Below, one piece after another: positions 6,192 through 14,585 of a stretch of 42,634 nt of DNA. The position numbers and the translations under genes are program-made. The stretch comes from Streptomyces sp. HPF1205 (lineage in GTDB: Bacteria > Actinomycetota > Actinomycetes > Streptomycetales > Streptomycetaceae): the NCBI RefSeq assembly GCF_020400825.1, contig NZ_JAINVH010000049.1, forward strand, positions 1-42,634, read 5' to 3'. The notes under the pieces were generated by a model. That model ran no database searches. It saw only the letters and a program-made list of their open reading frames with translations, and was not told the origin of the DNA. Every line of letters begins with the position of its first letter. Position 1 is the stretch's first letter.

Positions 6192-8771
6192 TCAGCCGGT
6201 TCCGCGCGTGGCGGGATCCACCAGGGCCTGGATGATCCCGTGCCAGCGCGCGTCGGTGACCGAGGCGTCCTCGTCGGAGCCGAGGTTCAGGGGCGGGTAG
6301 CGGGCCGGGAATCCGGCGAACACGAAGAACCGGTCCACCACCTGGTAGTTCGTCGACCGGACCAGGTCGAGCGCCAGCCATCGGGCGTGGAGGCTTTCCA
6401 CCTGGTCCCGGTCGCCTGTCCGCAGGACGTGGACGGCCAGGGCAGTGAACTCCCGCCAGCCCCAGTGGCCTGACTTCGCGTCGATGACCGCCTGGCTCTC
6501 CGCGAGAAGGCCGTCCACGACCGCGCTGTCGCCCGCGGCGCGGATGATCTTCGCGGCCAGCGCCGTCCTCATGAGCAGCGTCTCACCGTAGCGGTCGGCT
6601 TCCGTGAGGAGGGCGTCGCATTCCCCCGGCGTGACACGCCCGTGCAGGGTTCGTCGCCAGACGGCCGAGGACTCGTTCTCCAGGGCGATCCGGTGCTGCC
6701 CGACGGCCCGCAGCCGGCGGGCGCGGAACGCCGAGGCCTCCGCGGCCTCCTCCAGGAGGCCGCGGTCGAACGCGAGGTCGCCGCGCAGCCGGCGGGCCGT
6801 CGACTCCTCCCGTAGCGGGTACAGCTCCAGGTGGCGCTGCAGGGCGTCGAACTCGCCCAGCGAGTGCAGGGTCCGCGCGACCTGGTAGCGGTTGAGTTCG
6901 GACTCGCCGTCCTCCCGCAGGAGTTGGGTGAGCAGCCGCAGGCATGTCGCGGAATCGCCGATCGTCCGGTAGGAGTAGGCCAGGCGCAGCCGGCCCCGGC
7001 GGCTGATGTCCTCGTTCAGCGGGCCGGCGAGGTAGGCCTCCAGGTAGGCGATACGTTCGCGTACCAGGCGCCCGCCCCGCCACCCCTCGTACAGGCCGGA
7101 CAACTGCCCCATCCAGGTGTCGGGCGTCGCGGGCGGCAGTCTCTCCGCCGTCCGGGCGAGGCCCGGCAGTTCGCTCAGGGCGGTGGCCAGCCAGGGTTCC
7201 TCCAGGTCGTGCTCGGCGCAGACGAACGCCGCCAGTTCGAGAACGTCGAGCCGGCGGTCGACATCGCCGAGGAGGCCGTCCGCGCGCTGCCGGAGCGCGC
7301 CGACGAGGTCGCGCGCGGCCGCCCTGCGGTCCTCGGGGGCCCACGCGCCGCTCTCGGCGATGGACTCGCTGCCGACCGCGGACCGCACGGCGTCGTGCAA
7401 CCGGTACGGGAAGAGGGGGTGGTCGTCCCGGGTCACCAGGCTCTGCCGGCACAGGCGTTCCGCGTCGCCTACCTGCGCGGACGAGGCGTCGGCGAGCAGC
7501 CGGGCGTCGAACCGCGGCACCAGGCTCGCCACGCGGGCGAGGTCGCGCTCGCGGTCCGGCATGTTCGCGAAGACCCGGGTCACCAGTTCGGGGAGCGGGC
7601 CGCCGAACACCGACGGGTCCGGGGCGCCTGCGGCGGACGCCCGCGCGATGGCGAAGGACAGGTCGAGGTACAGCGGCAGGCCGTGGGCGCCCCGGCGGAT
7701 GTTCGCGATGGCCGCGGGCCCGAGGCCGGGGTTGCCGGGGGAGGCGGCGGCGGCGATCAGGTACCGCTCGACGTCGGTGTCGGACAGGTCGCCCACCAGG
7801 TGCTGACGCGGATCGTCCGCCGCCTCCATGCGCAGACCCGGCCAGACGTCGCCTCCGGTGGCGGGCAGCAGTCCGGTGATGCCCGGCGAGGCCCAGTCCA
7901 GCCGGTTGCGGGAGGTGACCACCCACAGCACCCCGGGCGTGAGGTGGACCATGCGGTTGAACAGCCGTTCCTGGGACCTGTCGGCACCCTGTACGTACTC
8001 GAACGCGTCGGCGAAGGCGACCACCGGCGGCCGGCCGTCGGGACTCGATGTCTCCAGATCCCAGGAGAGCAGTCCGGCGAGTGTCGCGGCCACGTACGGG
8101 GAGGCGTCGCGCTGCGCCTCCTCCACGATCGCGGCCAGCGGGCGGCACTCGCGCAGGACCCGGCCGCGCAGTCGGCCCGTTCGTACCGCGTCGACGATGG
8201 AGAGGGCGGTGCGCACGGTCAGCGGACCGATCCCGAACTTCGCCCCGGCGTCGTTGAGGATGTCGGTCAGCGTGTCCGTCATCTGCTGCCGGACGTCGAA
8301 GCCCTGGGCGCCGCGGAGTTCGGGCAGCGCGGTGCCCGGGTGGGCCATTGCCCACCACGCCGCCAGGCCGAGGTCGAAGGCGGGGAAACGGCGGCCGGGT
8401 TCCGCGACGGCGGCCCGCAGGCGCAGCACGGTCCCGATCGCGTCCACGACCCGGCTGCCGTGGAAGTCCACCCGCGCCGTCCGCACCGGCCGTTCGGACT
8501 CCGGCGGCGGCCCCCAGTCGCCGGGGTCGGCCAGCCCCCTTCGCGCCCAGCGTTCCAGCCGCCTGGACAGTTCGGTCTTCCCGATCCCGCCGATACCGTA
8601 GAAGACCAGGACGTTGCGCCGTTCGGGCTGCCCCAGGACCGCGGACCCGGCGCGGACACCGTCGAGTTGACTGCGCAAAGCGTCGGCGAAAGCGGTGTGT
8701 TCCGCGATGCGGTTGGTGAACAGATCCACCGCTGAGTACTGCGGATCGAAGATGTGGTCGAAATCATTCAT
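6192..8771 (-). CDS. STAND-type P-loop NTPase (NACHT/NB-ARC-like)
   Basis: 859 residues. The P-loop is at residues 59-66 (GIGGIGKT). The Walker B-like strand with an acidic end lies near 249-258 (PVVAFADAFE). A sensor-like strand, VLWVVTSRNRLDW, is at 281-293, and the GLPL motif appears as GAHGLPLYLDLSFA. The C-terminal 450 residues are helical repeats of TPR type (RLAYSYRTIGDSATCLRLL, ALAAKIIRAAGDSAVV). This is the STAND architecture of switch NTPases that sense a ligand through repeats and oligomerise. Members act in bacterial defence, regulation and cell death, but this one has no recognisable effector domain; only about 50 residues precede the P-loop. The start at 8771 overlaps the stop of a tiny upstream ORF, and GGGGGG lies about 11 bases before it. 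A longer in-frame reading through 8876 would cross that ribosome site and was not used. Confidence 0.85.
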   Translation of the reverse strand: MNDFDHIFDPQYSAVDLFTNRIAEHTAFADALRSQLDGVRAGSAVLGQPERRNVLVFYGIGGIGKTELSRRLERWARRGLADPGDWGPPPESERPVRTARVDFHGSRVVDAIGTVLRLRAAVAEPGRRFPAFDLGLAAWWAMAHPGTALPELRGAQGFDVRQQMTDTLTDILNDAGAKFGIGPLTVRTALSIVDAVRTGRLRGRVLRECRPLAAIVEEAQRDASPYVAATLAGLLSWDLETSSPDGRPPVVAFADAFEYVQGADRSQERLFNRMVHLTPGVLWVVTSRNRLDWASPGITGLLPATGGDVWPGLRMEAADDPRQHLVGDLSDTDVERYLIAAAASPGNPGLGPAAIANIRRGAHGLPLYLDLSFAIARASAAGAPDPSVFGGPLPELVTRVFANMPDRERDLARVASLVPRFDARLLADASSAQVGDAERLCRQSLVTRDDHPLFPYRLHDAVRSAVGSESIAESGAWAPEDRRAAARDLVGALRQRADGLLGDVDRRLDVLELAAFVCAEHDLEEPWLATALSELPGLARTAERLPPATPDTWMGQLSGLYEGWRGGRLVRERIAYLEAYLAGPLNEDISRRGRLRLAYSYRTIGDSATCLRLLTQLLREDGESELNRYQVARTLHSLGEFDALQRHLELYPLREESTARRLRGDLAFDRGLLEEAAEASAFRARRLRAVGQHRIALENESSAVWRRTLHGRVTPGECDALLTEADRYGETLLMRTALAAKIIRAAGDSAVVDGLLAESQAVIDAKSGHWGWREFTALAVHVLRTGDRDQVESLHARWLALDLVRSTNYQVVDRFFVFAGFPARYPPLNLGSDEDASVTDARWHGIIQALVDPATRGTG

Positions 8772-8973
8772 GGCCCGGCGTTCCCCCCTGCCCCTGCCCC
8801 CTCGCGGCAATGCCGCGGAGCCATTGCACCACCGCGGGAGCGGGTCCGCCGCAAAAACCCCGCAAGGACCCCTCAACGACCCTGCCGTCGATGTTGCAGT
8901 AGCAGAGCGCGCCGTCCACCACGTCGAGGACGACCCGGATCAGGGTGCCGCGGACGGTTTCCGTGTACGGCAC
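8764..8973 (-). CDS. Small ORF coupled to the STAND NTPase
   Basis: 69 residues from a GTG at 8973, preceded by AGGA at a good distance and by an in-frame stop, so the start is well defined. The TGA overlaps the ATG region of the STAND gene (ATGAATGA), so the two should be co-translated. The first half (TVRGTLIRVVLDVVDGALCY, then CNIDGRVVEG) has strong third-position GC. The second half has less and includes the Gly-rich segment encoded by the STAND ribosome site. It has Cys residues but no signal peptide and no known family that I recognise. Given the layout it may be a partner, an effector adaptor or a regulatory leader of the NTPase. Confidence 0.5.
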   Translation of the reverse strand: MPYTETVRGTLIRVVLDVVDGALCYCNIDGRVVEGSLRGFCGGPAPAVVQWLRGIAARGQGQGGTPGHE

Positions 8974-9001
8974 TCACCATTTCCTGTGCTCAGACGGGTG
9001 T

Positions 9002-9166
9002 TCAACGATACTTGCGGCGGTTGCGGATCAGGCGGACGACGTAGATGGGGGTGCCGATGACGGCGCCGATGATGAGGGCCCAGAACGCGAAGTAGGCGGC
9101 GCCGGGGTGAAAGCCGCTGGTGGTGTTGGCGGCGGCCACGGCGGCGGTGAGTGGCTGGTGGGACAT
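9002..9166 (-). CDS. Small single-pass membrane protein
   Basis: 54 residues with one clear transmembrane helix (AYFAFWALIIGAVIGTPIYVV) followed by a basic end (RLIRNRRKYR), so the C-terminus should face the cytoplasm. AAGGA lies seven bases before the ATG at 9166. It is the last gene of the ABC exporter operon, 31 bases after the ATPase gene. It could be an accessory subunit; no family is recognised. Confidence 0.6.
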   Translation of the reverse strand: MSHQPLTAAVAAANTTSGFHPGAAYFAFWALIIGAVIGTPIYVVRLIRNRRKYR

Positions 9167-9197
9167 CTGCTGGTCCTTGGGCGTTGGCGGAGCTGGG

Positions 9198-10121
9198 TCA
9201 GACGGCGTGGAGTGTGGGGCCGGTGCGCCGGGCCCGCTCCGAGGCGGTGTCATGCATCAGGGCGATGTAGCCGTCCTCAACGGTGGCGCTGACGCTCTCG
9301 GCGTCCGGGGCGGGGGTGCCGGAACTGATGACCCGGTACGTGGTGCCGGTCATGCCGGGGGTGACGTTGACGGTGGGCAGGTCGGGCGGAGGGGCGGTCG
9401 CCGGCCGGGTGAGGTGCCACACCATGTCCTCGGCGCGGGTGGCAAGGTCGCCGACGGCGCCCTGGAAGGCGACGTGCCCGCGCTCGATCACCACGACGTT
9501 CGGGCAGGTCTGCACGATGTCGTCGACGATGTGGGTGGAGAGCAGCACCGTCCGATCGCCGGCCAGCCTGGCGAGCAGACTGCGGAACCGCAGCCGCTCC
9601 TCGGGGTCCAGTCCCACGGTGGGTTCGTCGACGATCAGCAGCCGGGGGTCGTTCAGGACGGCCTGGGCGATGCCCACGCGGCGCTTCATGCCGCCCGAGT
9701 AGCCCTTCACCTTCCGGCTGGCGACATCGCTGAGCGAGACCAGTTCGAGGACCTCCTTGACGCGGGCGCGGCGGGCGCGCCGGTCGGTGATGCCCTTGAG
9801 CAGCGCCATGTAGTCGAGGAACTGGTCGGCCGTCAGGTCCGGGTACAGGCCGAGCTCCTGGGGGAGGTAGCCGATGACGGACTTGACCTCTCGGCGCCGG
9901 CTGCGCGACGTGAGCTCGGTCCCGTCCACCGCGACGGTGCCCGCGGTCGGCAGCAGCACCCCGGTCAGGACCCGCATGAAGGTGGTCTTGCCGGCTCCGT
10001 TGGGGCCGAGCAGACCGACCATGCCGACGGGCAGGCGCAGGCTGATGCCGTCGAGGGCGCGGACCTCGCCGCGCCGGAAGGTGACGGTCAGATCGGTGAT
10101 GGTCACGTTGGGCGCGGTCAT
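9198..10121 (-). CDS. ABC transporter ATP-binding protein
   Basis: 307 residues with every ABC ATPase element: Walker A LLGPNGAGKTTFM near 37-49, Q-loop in GYLPQELGLYPDLTADQF, signature YSGGMKRRVGIAQAVL, Walker B LLIVDEPTVGLDPEE and H-loop in LLSTHIVDDI. It belongs to the ABC-2 type drug/lipid exporter ATPases. The C-terminal 70 residues (PPPDLPTVNVTPGMTGTTYR) form the small accessory domain typical of this group. GAGGAG precedes the ATG. The start overlaps the stop of the permease gene by four bases. It works with the two adjacent membrane proteins and is divergent from a two-component system that probably controls it. The substrate is unknown. Confidence 0.92.
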   Translation of the reverse strand: MTAPNVTITDLTVTFRRGEVRALDGISLRLPVGMVGLLGPNGAGKTTFMRVLTGVLLPTAGTVAVDGTELTSRSRRREVKSVIGYLPQELGLYPDLTADQFLDYMALLKGITDRRARRARVKEVLELVSLSDVASRKVKGYSGGMKRRVGIAQAVLNDPRLLIVDEPTVGLDPEERLRFRSLLARLAGDRTVLLSTHIVDDIVQTCPNVVVIERGHVAFQGAVGDLATRAEDMVWHLTRPATAPPPDLPTVNVTPGMTGTTYRVISSGTPAPDAESVSATVEDGYIALMHDTASERARRTGPTLHAV

Positions 10122-10930
10122 GACGGGCTCCTCTTGGTGAGCACGAGCTGGGTAATCGCGAGGGCGGCGAGCGCCATGAGCAGCAGGAAGGCGATACTGA
10201 GGACGGCCTCGCCGCTGGTCGGGGTGATCCCCCGCTGCCTGGCGTCGAACAGGGTGCCGTGGAACCAGGCACCGGACGGGTACTCGCCGATGGCTTCGAA
10301 GGGCGTTCCGGCGGGAGTGGGGATTCCGTAACGCGGGCCGACCATGTTGCCCCAGACCCAGTATCCGAACAGGCCGAGCCGGTACAGCACGGGCCCGGTC
10401 AGGTACGGGACGGTGACCGAGCAGGCCGAGACGAAGACCAGCCCGGGAAGGATGACGGCAGCGAACGCCGCGAGGCCGACCGGGATCACCCCGGCTCCGC
10501 GCTGGGCGGTCAGGTAGCCGAGTAGGCCCAGCCAGGCGACGGCGACCGGTGTGATGGTCGCCGCGCCGGCGCCGACGGCCTTGCCCCACAGGCGCGGGCC
10601 GATGCCGGTGGGCGTCGATGTCAGGAGGTCGTTCAGCTCCAACCGGGACTCCCGCCGGACGCGGTCGGCGAGGACAGCGCCGACGCCGATCGGGCACAGC
10701 ATGACGAAGTTGTCCGCCCAGTCCGCGAGCAGCGTGGCGTGGTCCGTGGCGCTGGTGAAGCCGGGCGGGAACGGCGACGCGCAGCGCAGCGCGATCAGCC
10801 CGATCACGACCAGCCAGACCGCCGGGCGGCGCACCTGCATCAGATACTCGTAGCGGGCGGCCGCGACGGTCTTCGCCCACCAGCCGTGAGCTGCCGTCGG
10901 CGGGGCGGTTCGCTGAAGGACGGTGGTCAT
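10118..10930 (-). CDS. ABC-2 type membrane protein
   Basis: 270 residues with about six hydrophobic segments, including AVWLVVIGLIALRCA near the start, TITPVAVAWLGLLGYLTA, GLAAFAAVILPGLVFVSACS and a last helix AFLLLMALAALAITQLVL. The cytoplasmic N-terminus (AARYEYLMQVRRPAVW) is typical of ABC-2 permeases. Both ends overlap neighbouring genes by four bases (ATGA), which shows tight translational coupling with the ATPase and the second membrane protein. It forms the channel half of the exporter. No lipoprotein or signal cleavage site is visible. Confidence 0.85.
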   Translation of the reverse strand: MTTVLQRTAPPTAAHGWWAKTVAAARYEYLMQVRRPAVWLVVIGLIALRCASPFPPGFTSATDHATLLADWADNFVMLCPIGVGAVLADRVRRESRLELNDLLTSTPTGIGPRLWGKAVGAGAATITPVAVAWLGLLGYLTAQRGAGVIPVGLAAFAAVILPGLVFVSACSVTVPYLTGPVLYRLGLFGYWVWGNMVGPRYGIPTPAGTPFEAIGEYPSGAWFHGTLFDARQRGITPTSGEAVLSIAFLLLMALAALAITQLVLTKRSPS

Positions 10931-11631
10931 GCGGTATCGCTCCCCACGAATCGTTCGGGACGCCCCAGCAGCAGGCCGGCCGCGATCACGGCGGCGATGC
11001 CGACGGCGGGCAGGGCGATTCGGTTCACGGTCCATTCGTGCGCCGGGACCTTGGCGGCGACGCCCATGAACATGTACTGCGTCCGCAGCACCGTGCTGTC
11101 CCGGATGGCGGTCCCCATCAGGTACTGGGCCAGCCAGACGCCACCGATCAGGCCGCTCGCGGCGCCCGGGCTGCGCAGGCCGGCCGCGACGAGCACCGCC
11201 AGTGCGACCAGCCAGAGCATCGGCGGGGCCCACACCAGGACGTAACCGTCCGTGCCCTGCCCCTCGGGCCAGGCGTTCAAGGCGCGGAACACGAAGGCGT
11301 CCAACAGCGTGACCAGGACCGCTGGGACCACCACCAGGCCGACACGCAGGAACAGCACCCGGCGGTAGACCGTGGTGGTCATGACCAGCTCGGCGCCGGA
11401 ATCACGCCCCACGACCGAGGAGGCCGCGACGGCGGTGCCGAGCGGGGCGAAGCCCGCCAGGACCGCGCCCGCGGCGAGGTCGAGGTGCTCCGCGCCGGCC
11501 CCGGTGGCATGCATGACGATCACCAGGATCGCGCCGCCCAGCGTTGCCGCCAGTGCCGTCACCGGCGGGGCGATGCCGATCACCCGCAGCTCCAATCGGA
11601 GGCGGGCCCAGGTGGACCGGTTCACGTCCAC
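10927..11631 (-). CDS. Second membrane subunit of the ABC exporter
   Basis: 234 residues with about six membrane helices (PPVTALAATLGGAILVIVMH; LDLAAGAVLAGFAPLGTAVA; VGLVVVPAVLVTLLDAFVF; PMLWLVALAVLVAAGL; AVGIAAVIAAGLLLG). It is the first gene of the operon and overlaps the next by four bases. The GTG at 11631 has only a weak ribosome site; a GTG two codons later is possible. The pattern of two different membrane proteins and one ATPase, divergent from a NarL-type two-component system, is common in streptomycetes. Its upstream region holds the inverted repeat at 11720-11773. Confidence 0.8.
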   Translation of the reverse strand: MDVNRSTWARLRLELRVIGIAPPVTALAATLGGAILVIVMHATGAGAEHLDLAAGAVLAGFAPLGTAVAASSVVGRDSGAELVMTTTVYRRVLFLRVGLVVVPAVLVTLLDAFVFRALNAWPEGQGTDGYVLVWAPPMLWLVALAVLVAAGLRSPGAASGLIGGVWLAQYLMGTAIRDSTVLRTQYMFMGVAAKVPAHEWTVNRIALPAVGIAAVIAAGLLLGRPERFVGSDTA

Positions 11632-11719
11632 CTGCCGGCTCGTTCGGGCCCGGCGTCGCCGCGAGGTGTGTCGAGGTCTCGTCGCATGCCGTCAAGCCTG
11701 CTCACGCCGACCGTGGCCC

Positions 11720-11773
11720 GTACCGGCCAAAAGTACTGACCGGGCGGATCGGAGCGGTCCTTTTGGCCGGTAC
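11720..11773. promoter_or_regulatory. Inverted repeat operator between ABC operon and two-component genes
   Basis: GTACCGGCCAAAAG at 11720-11733 and CTTTTGGCCGGTAC at 11760-11773 are exact reverse complements, with arm centres 40 bases apart (about four helical turns). They lie in the divergent promoter region, where a dimeric response regulator would be expected to bind. A hairpin is possible but a 26-base loop makes DNA binding more likely. Binding by the RR encoded at 12955 is inference. Confidence 0.6.
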
Positions 11774-11793
11774 AGCGGCCGTGACCGGTTCCG

Positions 11794-11799
11794 TAGTCT
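11794..11799 (+). promoter_or_regulatory. -10 element TAGTCT for a leaderless histidine kinase transcript
   Basis: TAGTCT ends seven bases before the GTG of the kinase gene, which has no ribosome site. This spacing is typical for transcription starting at the first base of the start codon, common in actinobacteria. No good -35 is seen. Confidence 0.45.
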
Positions 11800-11806
11800 G
11801 AGCGCC

Positions 11807-12958
11807 GTGAGTGTGACGGAACGGCTGGCCGCACTGGGCGCACTGGCCGCCAGACGAACCAACGTCCTGCTGGGGCTCGCCTTCGCGGCGGTGTTGGCCG
11901 CGACGGCCTACCAGCGTGCCGACGCGGGCCGCCGGGACTGGTTGCTCGACTGCGGTACCGGTGCGGTGGTGTGCGCCGTTGCGCTGCTGCGGGAGCGCGA
12001 CCGGTTGGTCGCCGTGGCCGTTGGCCTGGCTGTCGCGGCTGCCGACGTCCTCGCCTCCAGCAGGGGGTATCCGACCGGCCAGCCCGGCGTTGCCGCGTCT
12101 TTGGCGTTGGCCGTCCTCGCCGGCTCGGCCGTCCGGGTGCTGCCGCTCGGGCGAGCCGTGGTGGTTGCCGCCGCCGGACTCGCGGTCACGACACTCGGCC
12201 GGCTCGCGACCACCTCAACTGCCGTCGGCTCGTTCCACATGGGCGTCCAGGGCTGGTTGGCCGGCCTCGGTACGGGGCTGGTCCTGCGTTTCCTGGAGCA
12301 TCGCCGCCAGGCCACCGTCGAGGCGGTGCGGCGGGACGAACGCCTGGCCCTGGCGCGGGAGTTGCACGATGTCGTAGCCCACCACGTCTCCGGCATCGTG
12401 ATGCACACCCACGCCGCCCAGATCATGCTCCGCAAGCAGCCCGACCACCTCGGCGCCGCCCTGGCGGACATCGAACGATCGGGCTCCGACGCCATGGACG
12501 CCATGCGACGGGTGGTCGCCCTGCTCCGCGACGCGGAGGACGGCGCCGCCGTCACCGCGGGACCGGAGCAACTCATCGACCTGATCCGCCGTTTCGAAGA
12601 GCACGGACCGGCCGTCGATCTCCGGCTGCCTCCTGGGGCGCCGACCTGGCCGCCCGTGGTCACCACCACCGTGTACCGGGTCGTCCAGGAATCCTTGACC
12701 AACATCGTCCGTCACGCCCGCGGCGCTCGCGCAGCCACCGTCACCATCGACCAGGACCGTACGGACATCACAGTCGAGGTCGGTGACGATGCTCCGCCGC
12801 ACCCCCCGAGCCGCCCCTCCCCGCGCGGCGGCTACGGCCTGGTCGGCATGCGCGAGCGCGTCGAGGCACTGGGCGGTACGCTCGACGCCGGCCCGCGGCC
12901 CGGCACCGGCTGGTCGGTACGGGCCTCTCTGCCCCTGCGGGCCGGAGACCGCCGATGA
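11807..12958 (+). CDS. Two-component sensor histidine kinase (HisKA_3 type)
   Basis: 383 residues. The first 160 contain about five membrane helices (NVLLGLAFAAVLAATAY, TGAVVCAVALL, LVAVAVGLAVAAADVLA, VAASLALAVLAGSAVRVL, AVVVAAAGLAVTTLG) with only short loops, so it may sense membrane stress or a lipophilic compound. The dimerisation/phosphoacceptor helix carries His187 (ALARELHDVVAHHVSGIVMH). The ATPase domain has the N-box-like YRVVQESLTNIVRHARGA and the G-box GGYGLVGMRERVEALGGTL. The stop overlaps the response regulator start (ATGA). The apparently leaderless GTG at 11807 follows a -10 box. Regulation of the divergent ABC exporter is inferred from layout and the intergenic inverted repeat. 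Confidence 0.92.
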   Translation: MSVTERLAALGALAARRTNVLLGLAFAAVLAATAYQRADAGRRDWLLDCGTGAVVCAVALLRERDRLVAVAVGLAVAAADVLASSRGYPTGQPGVAASLALAVLAGSAVRVLPLGRAVVVAAAGLAVTTLGRLATTSTAVGSFHMGVQGWLAGLGTGLVLRFLEHRRQATVEAVRRDERLALARELHDVVAHHVSGIVMHTHAAQIMLRKQPDHLGAALADIERSGSDAMDAMRRVVALLRDAEDGAAVTAGPEQLIDLIRRFEEHGPAVDLRLPPGAPTWPPVVTTTVYRVVQESLTNIVRHARGARAATVTIDQDRTDITVEVGDDAPPHPPSRPSPRGGYGLVGMRERVEALGGTLDAGPRPGTGWSVRASLPLRAGDRR

Positions 12959-13635
12959 GCATCAGCGTCCTGGTCGCCGACGACCAGGCCATGATCCGCA
13001 CCAGCCTGCGCCTCATACTGGACGACGAGCCCGACATCACCGTCGTCGCGGAAGCACGCGACGGTGCCGAGGCTGTCGCCCTCGCCCGCCAACTGCGGCC
13101 CGATGTCTGCCTCATCGACATCCGCATGCCTCGCCTCGACGGCATCGACGTCACCCGCGCACTCGCCGGCCCGGGCATCGCCGACCCGCTCCGGGTCGTC
13201 ATCGTCACCACCTTCGGACTCGACGAATACGTCCACGGCGCCCTCCAGGCCGGAGCCCTCGGATTTGTCCTCAAAGACGGCGACCCCACCTTGTTCACCG
13301 CCGCCGTGCGGGCCGCCGGCGTCGGGGACGCACTGATCTCCCCGTCGATCACCCGGCGCCTGCTCCGCAACCTCGCCCCCGTCACAACCCCTTCCGCCCT
13401 CCAGCCCGACACCCCGCTCACCGAGCGGGAAACCGACGTCATCCGCGCTGTCGCTCGGGGCAGCACCAACCAGGAGATCGCCGCCGCCCTCTTCATCTCC
13501 GTCAGCACCGTGAAGGGCCACCTCACCGCGATCCAGAACAAGCTCGGAGCCCGCAACCGCAGCGAGATCACCGCCTGGGCCTGGGAATCCCAACTCATGC
13601 CGGGCAGCGCGGACCGGCGGAACAGCGGCCGATAG
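12955..13635 (+). CDS. NarL/FixJ-family response regulator
   Basis: 226 residues. The receiver domain spans 1-120, with acidic pocket Asp9-Asp10 (VLVADDQAMIR), phospho-acceptor Asp55 (VCLIDIRMPRLDG), Thr in VIVTTFGLDEYV and Lys in GFVLKDGDP. The LuxR-type HTH spans about 150-212 (PLTERETDVIRAVARGSTNQ, then ALFISVSTVKGHLTAIQNKL). It is coupled by a four-base overlap to the kinase gene. The likely target is the inverted repeat in front of the ABC operon. Downstream, 13636-13858 holds no gene; a weak inverted repeat (GCGCCTCC at 13670, GGAGGCGC at 13703) lies between this gene and the convergent monooxygenase. Confidence 0.93.
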   Translation: MSISVLVADDQAMIRTSLRLILDDEPDITVVAEARDGAEAVALARQLRPDVCLIDIRMPRLDGIDVTRALAGPGIADPLRVVIVTTFGLDEYVHGALQAGALGFVLKDGDPTLFTAAVRAAGVGDALISPSITRRLLRNLAPVTTPSALQPDTPLTERETDVIRAVARGSTNQEIAAALFISVSTVKGHLTAIQNKLGARNRSEITAWAWESQLMPGSADRRNSGR

Positions 13636-13858
13636 CACCAGCGGCGGTGGGTCCGGTCAGGAGGGGGACGCGCCTCCGTCGGCACGTGGCTCGCCCTGAA
13701 CGGGAGGCGCCGGCACCGGGCACAGCGCGACGCGTATGCTGCCGCGTTCGACCAGGCGGGCCCCACGGGCCGCAGATGCCGGTCGCGCCGGCTCAGCCGT
13801 GCTCCGCCGCCGCTTTCGCACCGCAGCCACGTCCTGTCCCGTGGCCGCGGGCGCCGGG

Positions 13859-14209
13859 TCAGAGGTCGATCTGCTCGAAGATGTGCGGGGACGACACGAT
13901 GTCGTCGGGGAAATCGGCCACCAGGCGCTGGAACCCCCGGCTGCCGACCGCCGCGGCCAGCGCCTCGGACGATTCCCACATCGCGACGTTCATGAAGAGC
14001 CGGCTGCCCGCCGTGCCCTTGTGCATCCGCAGGGAGACGAATCCTGGCTGCGCCTTCATGAACTCCGCCTGCCTTCGGAAGAGAACCAGGAACTCCTCGC
14101 TCCTCTCCTTCGGGACGAAGAAGGTGTTGGTCAGGACGATGGGTCCGGTCTTCTCCTTTAACTGCGCGAAGAACGGCGCATTCGGGTCCGGGGTCTGCAG
14201 CATGACCAT
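13859..14209 (-). CDS. Antibiotic biosynthesis monooxygenase (ABM) domain protein
   Basis: 116 residues of the dimeric alpha-beta barrel ABM type: IVLTNTFFVPKERSEEFLVL as first strand and helix, QPGFVSLRMHKG as second strand, RLFMNVAMWESSEALAAAV with the conserved Trp-Glu-Ser, and a C-terminal helix. Such cofactor-free proteins oxidise aromatic intermediates or degrade haem, but many are of unknown role. The start at 14209 follows an AGGAAG stretch; the reading frame continues upstream to 14326 without protein-like composition, so the shorter form is used. It stands alone and is convergent with the response regulator. Confidence 0.8.
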   Translation of the reverse strand: MVMLQTPDPNAPFFAQLKEKTGPIVLTNTFFVPKERSEEFLVLFRRQAEFMKAQPGFVSLRMHKGTAGSRLFMNVAMWESSEALAAAVGSRGFQRLVADFPDDIVSSPHIFEQIDL

Positions 14210-14396
14210 TCTCGGTACTTCCTCTCCTTGCCGGTCGTCCCACGGCACCGGGGCAGGAGGCCGCCGTACTGGATCCGGCGGCACCCGCTCGTCCGTAGGG
14301 GACCTGTCTTCCGGGGACCGTTCCATTGTCCAGGTGGAGGTAAACCGTGACGGAGACCCGGGCGGCCCGCTCGCCCGCCCGGGCCCCGCGGAAGGG

Positions 14397-14485
14397 TCAG
14401 AAGAGGGACCTGTACGTCTGCCGGCCCGAGCCGGTCTTCACCCGTGCGGCGAAGTCACCCTTGCCGTCGCCGCGGATGGACGCCC
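14397..14485 (-). pseudogene. Possible C-terminal gene remnant
   Basis: The minus frame ending at 14397 has protein-like sequence for its last 30 codons (SIRGDGKGDFAARVKTGSGR, then TYRSLF) with strong third-position GC, but upstream of about 14490 it does not read like a gene. On the plus strand a GTG at 14347 with an excellent GGTGGAGG ribosome site opens a 65-codon frame that covers the same bases and has similar codon bias. Only one can be real and I cannot decide. The stretch 14210-14585 otherwise holds nothing clear. Confidence 0.25.
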
Positions 14486-14585
14486 CAAGCTGCCCCGCCC
14501 TCGTACGGCAGGGCCTCAGCGGGCCGTCGTGGGCGTTCGGGTAATCGGCTTGCGTGGGCGCCGGGTGGGCGGGGAGGCTGCGGCG

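Noticed and set aside
8772..8876. Longer start for the STAND NTPase
   Set aside because: The extra 35 residues are Gly/Arg-rich, run through the ribosome site and overlap the small ORF in another frame.
12783..14585. Long upstream extension of the Fic frame
   Set aside because: It overlaps the kinase and response regulator genes out of frame; the GGGGAGG site fixes the start at 14586.
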